A stretch of 42,292 bases of DNA from Streptomyces flaveus (GTDB lineage Bacteria > Actinomycetota > Actinomycetes > Streptomycetales > Streptomycetaceae). Every line of letters begins with the position of its first letter. Position 1 is the first letter of the stretch. The notes below the pieces were generated by a model. That model ran no database searches. It saw only the letters and a program-made list of their open reading frames with translations, and was not told the DNA's origin. Location: positions 157,471 through 199,762 of the forward strand of contig NZ_BMPQ01000008.1 of the NCBI RefSeq assembly GCF_014647675.1. The letters are read 5' to 3'. A program made the position numbers and the translations under genes. Positions 1-8,049 of the stretch are shown here, in pieces.

Positions 1-30
1 GCCGACGCACTGGCATTTTCGTAGAGGTCT

Positions 31-414
31 CTACACGTCCAGCTGGTCCGCCACCGCCCGCAGCAGGCCCGCGATCTTCTTGCCGGAGGCCTTGTCCGGG
101 TAGCGGCCCTTTTCGAGCATGGGCGTGATGTTCTCGAGCAGAGTGGTCAGATCCTGGACGATCGACGCGAGTTCGTCCGGCTTACGGCGCTGGGCTGCCG
201 CGACGGAGGGGGTCGGGTCCAGGATCGTCACCGAAAGCGCCTGGTCACCGCGCTGTCCGGCGACCACGCCGAACTCCACTCGCTGCCCCGGCTTGAGAGC
301 ATCGACTCCGGCGGGCAGGACCGAGGAATGAACGAAGACGTCGCCGCCGTCGTCGCGGGAGAGAAAGCCGAAGCCCTTCTCAGAATTGAACCACTTGACC
401 TTGCCGGTAGGCAC
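31..414 (-). CDS. Cold-shock domain protein with C-terminal extension
   Basis: Predicted cytoplasmic RNA/single-stranded DNA binding protein of 127 residues. Residues 1-67 form one cold-shock domain: an N-terminal GKVKWFN strand, RNP1-like KGFGFL and RNP2-like VFVHSS. Residues 68-127 are an extra, mostly helical tail that the 67-residue CspA-type proteins lack; streptomycetes carry such longer versions. The start is GTG, with GAGGA-type purines just upstream on the minus strand. It diverges from the small membrane protein at 600, and the 185-base gap would give its mRNA a long leader, as is usual for cold-shock genes. Family assignment is firm; the role of the tail is unknown. Confidence 0.93.
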   Translation of the reverse strand: MPTGKVKWFNSEKGFGFLSRDDGGDVFVHSSVLPAGVDALKPGQRVEFGVVAGQRGDQALSVTILDPTPSVAAAQRRKPDELASIVQDLTTLLENITPMLEKGRYPDKASGKKIAGLLRAVADQLDV

Positions 415-498
415 GTCTGTCCTCGTCCTCGTAGTCGTCGGTTGGTGCTCTGGCTGAATGATGAACGATTCGGGAAAACTGCTCTGGATAGCACTGCA

Positions 499-518
499 GC
501 GGGTCGTGCCCGACCCGC
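499..518 (-). promoter_or_regulatory. Perfect hairpin in the cold-shock gene leader
   Basis: GCGGGTCG and CGACCCGC are perfect 8-base arms around a TGCC loop. The site lies about 85 bases upstream of the cold-shock start, inside its likely 5' leader. Cold-shock mRNAs often have structured leaders, so a regulatory RNA hairpin is plausible. It could also end transcription entering from the other side. No T-run follows. Confidence 0.4.
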
Positions 519-599
519 CGGTACCAAGGCTAATGGTCCGGTGGCGGCTGACAAGACGTCCCCGGACTGTTCCTTCGCGCAGGGAACTACCCTGGTCGA

Positions 600-848
600 G
601 TGCGTGACAAAACCCAAGCGAATTCCGCCGAACCCGGTGACCGACTGGTCCGAACCGGCGGCATCGTCTTCTTTGTGGGAGCCGTGGCCACTTTGGTCAC
701 CGTGGCCCCGCTACTGCTCGACAAGTCGCCCTTCCCGACGTACATGTTCGGACTGAGCATGCTGATGGGCGTGGGCTTCCTGATCGCGGGAGCGGGTGTC
801 CTGCGAACGGCGGCGGCACAGCGCCGCCGGGCGCGCTCCGTGCAGTAA
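600..848 (+). CDS. Small two-helix membrane protein
   Basis: 82-residue predicted inner-membrane protein of unknown function. A short polar N terminus is followed by two hydrophobic helices, about residues 20-40 and 48-69, joined by a short KSPFPTY loop, and it ends in a basic tail with RRR. The start used is GTG at 600; no strong ribosome site is visible, so a slightly later start is possible. It faces the HAD gene with only 5 bases between the two stop codons. Proteins of this shape are common next to the cold-shock gene in streptomycetes (from memory). No catalytic motif is visible. Confidence 0.7.
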   Translation: MRDKTQANSAEPGDRLVRTGGIVFFVGAVATLVTVAPLLLDKSPFPTYMFGLSMLMGVGFLIAGAGVLRTAAAQRRRARSVQ

Positions 849-853
849 GGGGT

Positions 854-1477
854 CTAGGACCGGTACCGGTCCAGCCAGGCCGGGAACTCCGTCAGGTCCG
901 CGAGCACGACGTCCGCACCGGCCGCCCGCAGTTCCTCCGCGTCGCACGGCCCGGTGGACACCGCGACGGACAGCGCCTCGGCGATACGCGCACCGCGTAC
1001 GTCACCGGTGTGGTCGCCGACGTAGACACCCGCCCCGTACTCGCGCAGCGCCTCCGCCTTGCGCTCGGCCCACAGGCCGCCGATGACGGCGTCGGCGGCG
1101 ATGCCGAGGTGCTTGAGGTGCAGCTTGGCATTCGGCTCGTACTTGGCGGTGACGACGACCGCGCGCCCGCCCGCCGCCTGCACGGCCGCGATCGCCTCGC
1201 GGGCGCCGGCCATCGCGAGCGTCCCGGTTATGGCGTGTGTGGGGTACATCTCACGGTAGACGTCGGCCATGGCGGCGACCTGATCGCCCGGGAACCAGTT
1301 GACCAGCTCCTCCTCCAGCGGCGGACCGAGCCGCGTGATGGCCAGATCGGCGTCGATGTACGTCCCCGTCCGCTCGGAGAGCGCCAGGTAGCAGGCGTGG
1401 ATGCCGGGGCGGGAGTCGATGAGGGTCATGTCGAGGTCGAAGCCGACGGTCAGCACCGGAGAAGTCATATGGGCCAT
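854..1477 (-). CDS. HAD-superfamily phosphatase
   Basis: 207-residue haloacid-dehalogenase-type hydrolase, probably a soluble phosphatase of the phosphoglycolate phosphatase-like group. Motif I is FDLDMTLID, with the nucleophile Asp and the general acid Asp two residues on. A helical cap domain follows (about 20-95). Motif II is VVTAK, motif III the Lys in the AERK stretch, and motif IV GDHTGD. The substrate cannot be told from sequence. Two ATG starts are possible, at 1477 and 1468 (MTSPVLT); the family usually begins just before motif I, so both fit. It is convergent with the membrane protein at 600. Confidence 0.88.
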   Translation of the reverse strand: MAHMTSPVLTVGFDLDMTLIDSRPGIHACYLALSERTGTYIDADLAITRLGPPLEEELVNWFPGDQVAAMADVYREMYPTHAITGTLAMAGAREAIAAVQAAGGRAVVVTAKYEPNAKLHLKHLGIAADAVIGGLWAERKAEALREYGAGVYVGDHTGDVRGARIAEALSVAVSTGPCDAEELRAAGADVVLADLTEFPAWLDRYRS

Positions 1478-1574
1478 TGTGCCCAGGGGGTCGTACGGGC
1501 CATGCGCCCGACCACTGGGCCCTCATAGCCGCCCCCTGCACTCAGCGGCAAAGCCCTGCCAACCGCCCTTGCCC

Positions 1575-2624
1575 CTACGGCCGTTGACGCTGAGCCCTCC
1601 ACACCAGGTACAGCGCCGAGGCGACGGCCGCGCCCTTGAGGACCCAGGGCCAGGTCTCGGCGATCGCGTCGCTCATCTGGTCCCTGGCGATGGGATCGCC
1701 CCAACGCCCCTCCGTCCGCCCCCACAACCAGGTGATCCCCGCGACGGCGACCAGACCGGGCATCCCCAGGACCGCCCACTTCGACTCGGCGGGAGTCAGG
1801 CGCCGCGAAAGGTAGGCGATGAGCCAGCCGAGGGCGAGGACGACGAGGTTGCCGATGACGGCACCGGCGACGAGGAGGGTGGCGGCGAGCAGAAGGAGGG
1901 GGCTGGGGAGGCCTCCTCCGGTATCGGGGCGGGGGCGGGCCGAGGGGAGGAAACGGCGCCGCTTCTGCGCCGTACCGGCCGCCGTCGGCTCGGCCGCCTC
2001 GACCGGTACCGGCTCCTTGACCAGCTTCTTGGGCTCGGCGAGCGGCGCGGGCTTCTTCGGCGCGTCTTCGTCGGCGTCCGAGGGCGGCGGCTTGAGCAGC
2101 TCCGGGATCTCCACTCCTCCCACAAACCCCGGCACGCCGTCCGTCGTCCCGAACGGACTGCTGTCCACCCGCCACCAGTCGGTCTGCCCGGACCCGAGTT
2201 CCTCCGTACTCGCAAGGTGCGGCGGAGAGGGCACGTCACCGGAAACCATCGGTACGTCACCGGCCGCGGACGGCTCCGCGGACCGGGGCCGCGGGACGAC
2301 TCGCCGCAGCCCCTTGGGCCGCTCCTCGGCCGCCTCCGCGGGCTGGACGGGCGCGGCGGCCCTGGGCTCCTGTTCCCCGCCACCACTTCCCTCGCCGCCG
2401 GAGCCCGCCGCCGCGACCACCTCCTCCGGGCTGCCGAGGCGCGCGAGGATCCGGCGTACGGAGGCCGGGCTGTCGGCGCTCGCCTTGGCCCGGCGCCGGT
2501 CGATCTCCCCGCGCAACTCCGTCACGAGCCGCATACGCGTCCCGGACGGCAACTGTCGGCTCTGGGCCAGGTCACCGACCCGGCTCAGGTAGTCGAACAC
2601 GAGCTGATCGCTCTCAATCCCCAC
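1575..2624 (-). CDS. Membrane protein with N-terminal helical domain
   Basis: 349-residue predicted membrane protein of unknown function. Residues 1-75 form a helical domain with YLSRVG, LRGEIDRRR and a LGSPEEV end, resembling the HAAS/DUF1700-type domains found at the start of many Gram-positive membrane regulators (inference). A long acidic, Pro/Ser-rich segment (about 80-230) follows, then hydrophobic segments near 238-270, 283-302 and 330-345. The start is GTG at 2624, preceded by a GGAGGGAC ribosome site about 8 bases upstream. It lies upstream of the HAD gene on the same strand with a 97-base gap, so the two may be co-transcribed. Confidence 0.75.
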   Translation of the reverse strand: MGIESDQLVFDYLSRVGDLAQSRQLPSGTRMRLVTELRGEIDRRRAKASADSPASVRRILARLGSPEEVVAAAGSGGEGSGGGEQEPRAAAPVQPAEAAEERPKGLRRVVPRPRSAEPSAAGDVPMVSGDVPSPPHLASTEELGSGQTDWWRVDSSPFGTTDGVPGFVGGVEIPELLKPPPSDADEDAPKKPAPLAEPKKLVKEPVPVEAAEPTAAGTAQKRRRFLPSARPRPDTGGGLPSPLLLLAATLLVAGAVIGNLVVLALGWLIAYLSRRLTPAESKWAVLGMPGLVAVAGITWLWGRTEGRWGDPIARDQMSDAIAETWPWVLKGAAVASALYLVWRAQRQRP

Positions 2625-2740
2625 GAAGTCCCTCCGGGGGCGGCAGTGTTGGCGTGGTCCTCAGGCCCCGACACAACCGACCGTACCCCGGTCCCCAGGT
2701 CAAGCGACCAGGGTGGGTGGACGGTTGGGGTTCGTGTCTC

Positions 2741-2798
2741 GACTGCGGGTGCGTCGTGGCTGGTCGCGCAGTTCCCCGCGCCCCTGAAAAGCCTGCGG
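2741..2798 (+). repeat. Dispersed Streptomyces intergenic repeat, copy 1 (type A)
   Basis: This copy reads CTGCGGGTGCG, then TGGCTGGTCGCGCAGTTCC, then CCGCGCCCCT and a closing GCCTGCGG. The same core recurs at 3006-3049 (inverted) and 36003-36056, and a longer variant at 5619, 30168 and 34934. All copies sit between genes. It belongs to a short, partly palindromic extragenic repeat that is abundant in streptomycete chromosomes. Confidence 0.8.
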
Positions 2799-3005
2799 CT
2801 CCCCGCGCCCGGAGCAAGCCCGTACCCCAGCCACGACGGACCCGTCACTTGCCCTCCGGCGGGAGGGGGCGTGGGCCGGTGCGTCGTATGCCCGTCGCTT
2901 AGGTTCTGTCTCGGAGGACCAGGGCCTTGTACCAGCTAAGGGCCGTATGCCCGCCCTGCGACGGGCTGACGCACCGGCCCACGACCCCGCACCCCCCACC
3001 CACCC

Positions 3006-3049
3006 AGGGGCGCGGGGAACGGCGCGACCAGCCACACACAACCCGCAGC
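3006..3049 (-). repeat. Dispersed Streptomyces intergenic repeat, copy 2 (type A, inverted)
   Basis: Reads AGGGGCGCGGGGAAC, GCGCGACCAGCCAC and CCCGCAG, the reverse complement of copy 1 with a few changes. With copy 1 it forms the outer arms of an imperfect inverted structure spanning 2741-3049. It lies only 39 bases upstream of the helicase-like gene start and must therefore lie just upstream of its promoter. Confidence 0.78.
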
Positions 3050-3087
3050 CGCCCAACCGCCGGAGGCAACCCGCTACCGTGGACAGG

Positions 3088-5613
3088 ATGAGCGTCAACC
3101 ACCGGCCCCCCGAGGAACCCGCGAACCCCGCGGCAGCGGCACCGCCCCGCTCGCTCGCGGAGCAACTACGCGCCCGCGACGACGCCTCCCTCGCCGCTCT
3201 CCTCCAGGCCCGCCCCGACCTCATCACCCCCGTCCCCACCGACCTCACCCAGCTCGCCACCCGCGCGGGGACCCGCGCCTCCGTGGTCCGCGCCCTGGAG
3301 CACCTGGACCGTTTCGCCCTGCAGACGGCGGAGGCCCTGGCCGTGGCCCCGGACCCGGCGACGTACGACACGCTCCTGGCGCTGCTGGCCGGAGACGAGG
3401 GCGACCCGGAGGTCACCGGCGCCCTCCCCCACGCGCTCGCGACGCTGCGCGAGCAGGCGCTGGTGTGGGGGGCGGACGACCGGCTGCGGCTGGTGCGTAC
3501 GGCCCGCGAACTGCTCGCGCCCTCGCCGCAGCACCCGTCCCCGACAGGGCTCGGCCCCACGGTCGCGGAGGCGACGGCGGGCATGTCGCCGGGGCGTATC
3601 CAGGAGATCCTCGCGACGGCCGGGCTGTCCACGACGCATGACGCGGTGTCGGCGGTGGCGTCGCTGACGGAGCTGTTCACCGACCGCACCCGGATGCGGG
3701 CCATGCTCGACGAGGCCCCGGCCGACTCCCTGGAGGTGCTGTCGCGGCTGGTCTGGGGCCCGCCGTACGGGCAGGTCACGGCCGACCCGGCCGCCCGTCT
3801 GCGCTGGCTCATCGACCGCGGGCTGCTGCTGCCGACGGCGCCCGGCACGGTCGTACTCCCCCGTGAGGTCGCCCTGCACATGAGGGCGGGCCGCGCGCAC
3901 CGCGCAGTCGAACCCTTGCCCCCGGAGGTCGAACCCGCCGTCACGCATCGTCCACAGGTTGTGGACGCGGCGGCGGCAGGCCAGGCGTACACCGCGCTCG
4001 CGACCGTCGAGGAGCTGCTGGGGGACTGGGACGAGGGCGGCCCGTCCGTGCTGCGCGCGGGCGGCCTGAGCGTACGGGATCTCAAACGCACCGCCGTGGC
4101 CCTGGACGTACCGGAGCCGATCGCGGCCTTCTGGGTCGAACTCGCCTACGCGGCGGGCCTGTTGGCCTCGGACGGCGAGGCCGACGAGCAGTACGCGGCG
4201 ACCCCCGCGTACGACGAGTGGCGGGAGCTGCCCGCGGCCGAGCGCTGGACGCGGCTCGCCACCGCCTGGCTGACCGCGACCCGCACGCCGGGCCTGGTCG
4301 GCGGCCGGGACGCCAAGGACCGTACGCTCTCGGCGCTGGGCCCGGGCCTCGACCGCTCCGCCGCGCCCGAGGTCCGCCACCGCGTCCTGGCCCTGCTCGC
4401 CGCGCTCCCCGAGGGCGCCTCGGCCTCCGCGGACTCCCTGATCGCCCGCCTCCACTGGGAACGCCCCCTGCGCACCCCCCAGTCCCAGGCCCAGACCCAG
4501 ACCCGTACGGACGATCTACGCATCCGGCTCGCCCGGTGGGCCCTGTCCGAGGCGGAGTTGCTCGGGATCACCGGCCGGGGAGCACTGTCCACACACGGCC
4601 GGGCCCTGCTCGCGACGCCGCCCGACGCACCCCTCACGGGAGCCGAACTCGCCGCGGCCGCCTCCCGCGCCGGCCACCTCCTCACCCCCCACCTGCCCAC
4701 ACCCCTCGACCACGTCCTGCTCCAGGCCGACCTCACCGCCGTCGCGCCGGGCCCGCTGGAACGCCCGCTGGCGGACATGCTCGGGGTGCTCGCGGATGTG
4801 GAGTCGAAGGGCGGGGCGACGGTGTACCGGTTCACGCCGGGGTCCGTACGGCGGGCCCTTGACGCGGGCCGTTCGGCCTCCGACCTGCATGCTTTCCTCG
4901 CCGCGCACTCGAGTACGCCGGTGCCGCAGCCCCTCACGTACCTGATCGACGACGTCGCCCGCAGGCACGGCCATCTGCGGATCGGCGCCGCGTCGGCGTA
5001 CGTCCGCTGCGACGACGACGCCCTGCTGAACGAGATCCTCGCCGACAAGCGCTCCGCCGACCTGCGGCTGCGCCGACTCGCCCCCACCGTGCTGGCCGCG
5101 CAGACCGACCCGACCACGCTTCTCGAGGGCCTGCGCGCGATGGGTTTCGCGCCCGCCGCCGAGTCGGCGGAGGGCGACGTACTGATCGCGCGTGCCCACG
5201 CGCACCGCACCCCGCCGCGCACCGCCCCCGAGCCCGTACCCGGAGGCCCGCCGGTCCCCGACGCCACCCTGCTGAACGCCGCGATCCGCGCCATCCGCGC
5301 CGGCGACCTGGCTTCCACGGCTCCCCGCAAGGCCACCGCCACCGCGGCCCCGAACGGCTCCCTCCCCCGCACCACCTCCGCCGAGACCCTCGCCACCGTG
5401 CAGGCCGCCGTCCTCACCGGCGAGCCCCTGTGGATCGGCTACGTCAACGCCGAGGGCTCCGCCAGCCAGCGCGTCATCGCCCCGATCCGCGTCGAGGGCG
5501 GCTTCGTGACGGCGTACGACCACACGGCGGACGAAGTCCGCACGTACCCGCTGCACCGCATCACGGGCGTCGCGGAGCTGGCCGACGAAGACGCTCCGCT
5601 GGAAGCGCAGTAA
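3088..5613 (+). CDS. Helicase-C-like/WYL-like protein, XPB companion
   Basis: 841-residue protein of the family annotated as helicase C-terminal domain (Helicase_C_3) or helicase-associated protein. The N-terminal half has helicase-associated helical repeats. The region around residues 560-720 has the Helicase_C_3 pattern (VLLQADLTAV, FTPGSVRRALDAG). The last 70 residues (LWIGYVNAEG, VIAPIRVEGGFV, YPLHRITGV) look like a WYL-type ligand-binding fold. No Walker A or DEAD motif is present, so it is unlikely to be an active helicase alone. In mycobacteria a homologue sits next to XPB; here XPB begins 19 kb away. ATG at 3088 follows a TACCGT -10-like box ending 7 bases upstream, suggesting a leaderless transcript. 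A 47-residue in-frame upstream extension has the low-complexity composition of the repeat and was not accepted. Confidence 0.85.
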   Translation: MSVNHRPPEEPANPAAAAPPRSLAEQLRARDDASLAALLQARPDLITPVPTDLTQLATRAGTRASVVRALEHLDRFALQTAEALAVAPDPATYDTLLALLAGDEGDPEVTGALPHALATLREQALVWGADDRLRLVRTARELLAPSPQHPSPTGLGPTVAEATAGMSPGRIQEILATAGLSTTHDAVSAVASLTELFTDRTRMRAMLDEAPADSLEVLSRLVWGPPYGQVTADPAARLRWLIDRGLLLPTAPGTVVLPREVALHMRAGRAHRAVEPLPPEVEPAVTHRPQVVDAAAAGQAYTALATVEELLGDWDEGGPSVLRAGGLSVRDLKRTAVALDVPEPIAAFWVELAYAAGLLASDGEADEQYAATPAYDEWRELPAAERWTRLATAWLTATRTPGLVGGRDAKDRTLSALGPGLDRSAAPEVRHRVLALLAALPEGASASADSLIARLHWERPLRTPQSQAQTQTRTDDLRIRLARWALSEAELLGITGRGALSTHGRALLATPPDAPLTGAELAAAASRAGHLLTPHLPTPLDHVLLQADLTAVAPGPLERPLADMLGVLADVESKGGATVYRFTPGSVRRALDAGRSASDLHAFLAAHSSTPVPQPLTYLIDDVARRHGHLRIGAASAYVRCDDDALLNEILADKRSADLRLRRLAPTVLAAQTDPTTLLEGLRAMGFAPAAESAEGDVLIARAHAHRTPPRTAPEPVPGGPPVPDATLLNAAIRAIRAGDLASTAPRKATATAAPNGSLPRTTSAETLATVQAAVLTGEPLWIGYVNAEGSASQRVIAPIRVEGGFVTAYDHTADEVRTYPLHRITGVAELADEDAPLEAQ

Positions 5614-5618
5614 TCCAC

Positions 5619-5700
5619 CTGCGGGCCGGTGGGGGCTGGTCGCGCCCACGCGGCGGAGCCGCATATCGATACAGCCCCGCGCCCCTATCGGGGCCTGCGG
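5619..5700 (+). repeat. Dispersed intergenic repeat, copy 3 (type B)
   Basis: Starts CTGCGGGCCGGTGGGGGC, continues TGGTCGCGCCCACGCGG, CGGAGCCGCATATCGATAC, AGCCCCGCGCCCCT and closes with GGGGCCTGCGG. It begins 5 bases after the stop of the helicase-like gene. The longer B form matches 34934-35010 closely in opposite orientation. Its position right after a stop codon suggests it may also act as a 3' end structure. Confidence 0.8.
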
Positions 5701-5830
5701 TCCCTCAAGCGGGCGCGGTACCGCACCGGACTTCACCAGGGCCGCTCAGCGTGCCATCTCCCGTCACCCGTACGGGCGTACGCACTGGATCATGCACGCC
5801 CGCCGGGGACTTCGCTCCCTTGAGGGACAT

Positions 5831-5865
5831 CCGGCGGCCTCTCGCATCGCGGTGCGAGCGGCCGG
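5831..5865. terminator. GC-rich hairpin, possible terminator
   Basis: Stem CTCGCA/TGCGAG is extended after one mismatch by CGGCC/GGCCG, with a short TCGCGG-type loop. It lies 217 bases after the helicase-like gene and 63 bases before the first small peptide gene. Streptomycete terminators often lack a T-run, so either termination or a leader structure for the peptide gene is possible. The rest of 5701-5928 shows no gene. Confidence 0.4.
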
Positions 5866-5928
5866 GCAGCCACCCGACGTCCTGATCAATGCCTGGTCAA
5901 CAGGCAAGCGCGAGAAAGAGGTTGTCCC

Positions 5929-6045
5929 ATGCGTACCACTCGTCGTGTCGCCACCGTCCTGATCGGAACCGCCGCGCTGCTTGGCGCACTCGCCTCCCAG
6001 GCCGCGGCGATCGGCATCGATCTGGGCGGCGGCGTGACCCTCTGA
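5929..6045 (+). CDS. Small exported peptide (38 residues), paralogue 1
   Basis: Encodes a 38-residue peptide. It begins MRTTRRVATVLIGTAALLG and continues ALASQAAAIGIDLGGGVTL. The basic start, hydrophobic core and A-x-A site around SQAAA make a Sec signal peptide; only about 11 residues (IGIDLGGGVTL) would remain after cleavage. A GAAAGAGG ribosome site lies about 8 bases upstream. The next small gene has the same N-terminal plan, including the LASQA motif, so the two are paralogues. Its own perfect hairpin follows the stop. Function unknown; it could be a secreted signal peptide or a cell-wall peptide. Confidence 0.7.
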   Translation: MRTTRRVATVLIGTAALLGALASQAAAIGIDLGGGVTL

Positions 6046-6062
6046 CCGCCCCTCACACCCCG

Positions 6063-6094
6063 CGGGCCGGACTCGGCGCACCGAGTCCGGCCCG
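6063..6094 (+). terminator. Perfect 14-bp stem-loop terminator/attenuator
   Basis: CGGGCCGGACTCGG and CCGAGTCCGGCCCG are perfect 14-base arms with a CGCA tetraloop, 18 bases after the stop of the first small peptide gene. No T-run follows, which is common for streptomycete terminators. It separates the two paralogous peptide genes and may stop or attenuate read-through. Confidence 0.75.
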
Positions 6095-6155
6095 TCCCCG
6101 CCTGGGTCACCCGACTGAACTTCCAACCGTGTTTCCGAAAGGCCCGAAAACAGTC

Positions 6156-6350
6156 ATGCGTTCTCGTGCTGTCGCCACCACCGCCCTGTTCGCCGCGGTC
6201 GCCCTCGTCGGCGTACTCGCCTCTCAGGCCCAGGCCGCGCCCGCGCTGCCGCTGCCCCTCCCGCCCGCCGGGGCCGAGTCCCTCGTCACGGAGGGCGTCA
6301 CCATCGAGGGGCCGCTGGTCAACAACCTCAATCTGCCCATGACGAAATAG
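6156..6350 (+). CDS. Small exported peptide (64 residues), paralogue 2
   Basis: 64-residue protein with a clear Sec signal peptide: it starts MRSRAVATTALFAAVALVG, has a hydrophobic core and a cleavage site at AQA-AP near residue 27. The mature part is a Pro/Leu-rich stretch followed by LVTEGVTIEGPLVNNLNLPM. The first 27 residues align with those of the preceding 38-residue peptide (MR..R.VAT, LASQAQA/LASQAAA). A GAAAGG ribosome site is about 13 bases upstream. Its last 23 bases overlap the end of the convergent UPF0114-IstB gene. Function unknown. Confidence 0.75.
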   Translation: MRSRAVATTALFAAVALVGVLASQAQAAPALPLPLPPAGAESLVTEGVTIEGPLVNNLNLPMTK

Positions 6351-7686
6351 CCCGCCGCATGCGGTAGCTGTCCCCGTCGAGCCGGACGATCTCCGCGTGG
6401 TGCGCGAGACGGTCGACCAGTGCGGGGGCGGCGCCGCCGAAGATCTCCTCCCAGCGCCCGAGGGGGCGGTCGCTGGTCACGATCAGTGAGGCCCGCTCAT
6501 AGCGGTGGGCGACGAGCTGGAAGAGCAGGTGCGCGGTGGCCGCGTCGAAGGGGGCGTAGCCGACCTCGTCGATGATCAGCAGCGGGTACGCGTCGAGCGA
6601 GGCCAGCTCCTCGGAGAGTCGGCCGCCGTCCCGCGCCTCGGTCAGCCGGTACGCCCACTGGGCGGCGGTCGCGAACAGCACCCCGTGCCCCGCCTGGCAG
6701 GCCCGCACACCGAGCCCGACGGCGAGATGCGTCTTGCCGGTGCCGGGGGGCCCGACGAACACCGCGTTCCCGCGGGCGGCAACGAAGTCCAGCTTGCCGA
6801 GGCGGGCGACGGTCTCCCGGTCGAAGGACCGCGGGTGGCTGTCGTCGAACTCCTCGAGCAGCTTCCGGGAGGGGAAGCCCGCGTCCCGGATACGGGCCTC
6901 GGTTCCACGGGGTTTGTACGGCGCGGTGGGCTCGGCGGTGGAGGGGACCGCCGAGTGGACTGCCGACCGGGCGGCCGACTGGGCCGGAATCGCCCCGGGC
7001 GGAACCGAGACGGACGGAGCCGGGGCGGACGAGATCGAGACGGAAGGGATCGAGACGGGCGAGGGCTTCGGCTCAGGCTCCTGGTGAGCGGGGTCCTGGG
7101 CAGCGGGGTCCTTGGGCGCATCGTGATCCGAGTGCACCGGCATCGAACTGGCCGCTCTCGCCCCTGACATGTACCAGAGGATCGCCGCCGAGAGGATGAA
7201 CGCCATGTGGATCACCGTTCCCCACATCAGCGAGTGACGGGGGGTGTGGTGCACGTCCACGAACATCTGGAGCAGATGGACGGAGGAGATGCCCACGATG
7301 GCGGTGGCGAGCTTCACCTTCAGCACGTTGGCGTTGACGTGCGAGAGCCACTCGGGCTGGTCGCGGTGGCCCTCGAGTCCGATACGCGAGACGAAGGTCT
7401 CGTAGCCGCCGACGATCACCATGATCAGCAGGTTGGCGATCATCACGACGTCGACGAGCTTGAGCACGGCGAGCATGACGTACGTCTCGGTCGCGTGCCC
7501 GCTCACGATCCGGAGGATTAAGCTCCACAGCTCGTTGAAGAACTTGTAGACGTACACGGCCTGGGCGGCCACCAGGCCGAAGTACAACGGCGCTTGAAGC
7601 CATCTCGTGGCGAACAGGGCGTAGCCGAGCGTCGTGGTGGGCGTGGATGCGGTGGGCTTCAAGGGCTGCCTGCGAGTTACCTGCAC
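6328..7686 (-). CDS. UPF0114 membrane domain fused to IstB-like ATPase
   Basis: 452-residue fusion protein. Residues about 20-175 are a UPF0114/YqhA-type integral membrane domain with four hydrophobic segments and hallmark stretches such as VDVVMIANLLIMVIVGGYE and SHVNANVLKVKLA. A Pro/Ser/Ala-rich linker (176-255) leads to an IstB/DnaC-type P-loop ATPase: Walker A GPPGTGKT (Lys 318), Walker B LLIIDEVG and a TSDRPLGRWEEIFGG sensor-like motif. IstB proteins normally help the IS21 transposase IstA; no istA is nearby and no IS ends are visible. The reading frame is open through the linker. GTG at 7686 is preferred; an upstream GTG at 7734 has no ribosome site. It could be a membrane-tethered ATPase of unknown role. 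Confidence 0.8.
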   Translation of the reverse strand: MQVTRRQPLKPTASTPTTTLGYALFATRWLQAPLYFGLVAAQAVYVYKFFNELWSLILRIVSGHATETYVMLAVLKLVDVVMIANLLIMVIVGGYETFVSRIGLEGHRDQPEWLSHVNANVLKVKLATAIVGISSVHLLQMFVDVHHTPRHSLMWGTVIHMAFILSAAILWYMSGARAASSMPVHSDHDAPKDPAAQDPAHQEPEPKPSPVSIPSVSISSAPAPSVSVPPGAIPAQSAARSAVHSAVPSTAEPTAPYKPRGTEARIRDAGFPSRKLLEEFDDSHPRSFDRETVARLGKLDFVAARGNAVFVGPPGTGKTHLAVGLGVRACQAGHGVLFATAAQWAYRLTEARDGGRLSEELASLDAYPLLIIDEVGYAPFDAATAHLLFQLVAHRYERASLIVTSDRPLGRWEEIFGGAAPALVDRLAHHAEIVRLDGDSYRMRRAISSWAD

Positions 7687-7773
7687 GGTCCGCCATTCTT
7701 CGGAACCGAAGCCGCAAATCAGAATTGCCGCCACTCATTGGAATGAAAAGACATCCAATAGGACGGGACGCGG

Positions 7774-8004
7774 TCAGGGAGGGGCTCCCACCCGGTCCAC
7801 GACCGCACACGCGATGAGGGCGGTGTGCACGACCTCCGGCTCGTTGAGCATGTCCATGACCTCAAAGCCTGCGCCCGACGCATGGCGCTCCAGTTCACGC
7901 GGGAACAGGACGCGCCGCCGGATCTTGTCCTGAGCCTCCTCGCCGGACGGAGGAACCCAGCACCCGAGCATGGTGTATGGGGCTTCGCAAGCCTCCGTGA
8001 CCGC
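7774..8004 (-). pseudogene. Possible C-terminal remnant of a methyltransferase-like gene
   Basis: An open minus-strand stretch reads EACEAPYTMLGCWVPPSG, followed by RRRVLFPRELERHASGAGF and EVMDMLNEPEV, then a short hydrophobic tail and stop. The FPREL...GF.V pattern resembles the C-terminal part of class I SAM-dependent methyltransferases. An in-frame TGA at 8005-8007 cuts it off and no catalytic half is present, so if related it is a decayed fragment. It sits at the left edge of the accessory block. The rest of 7735-8127 has no convincing gene. Weak assignment; it could also be a short unrelated gene starting at 7971. Confidence 0.35.
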
Positions 8005-8049
8005 TCAGGTCGAGCAGTTTCAGACTTTCTGAAGCGCACGCCTTGACCA

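Noticed and set aside
857..872. Perfect 16-base palindrome GGACCGGTACCGGTCC
   Set aside because: It has no loop for an RNA hairpin and encodes the DRYRS end of the HAD protein, so it may be chance.
1401..2939. 512-codon plus-strand open frame
   Set aside because: Antisense to the HAD and anchored membrane protein genes; the product is compositionally biased and has no motif.
6328..7686. IS21-type insertion sequence
   Set aside because: Only an IstB-like ATPase domain is present, fused to a membrane domain; there is no istA and there are no terminal inverted repeats.
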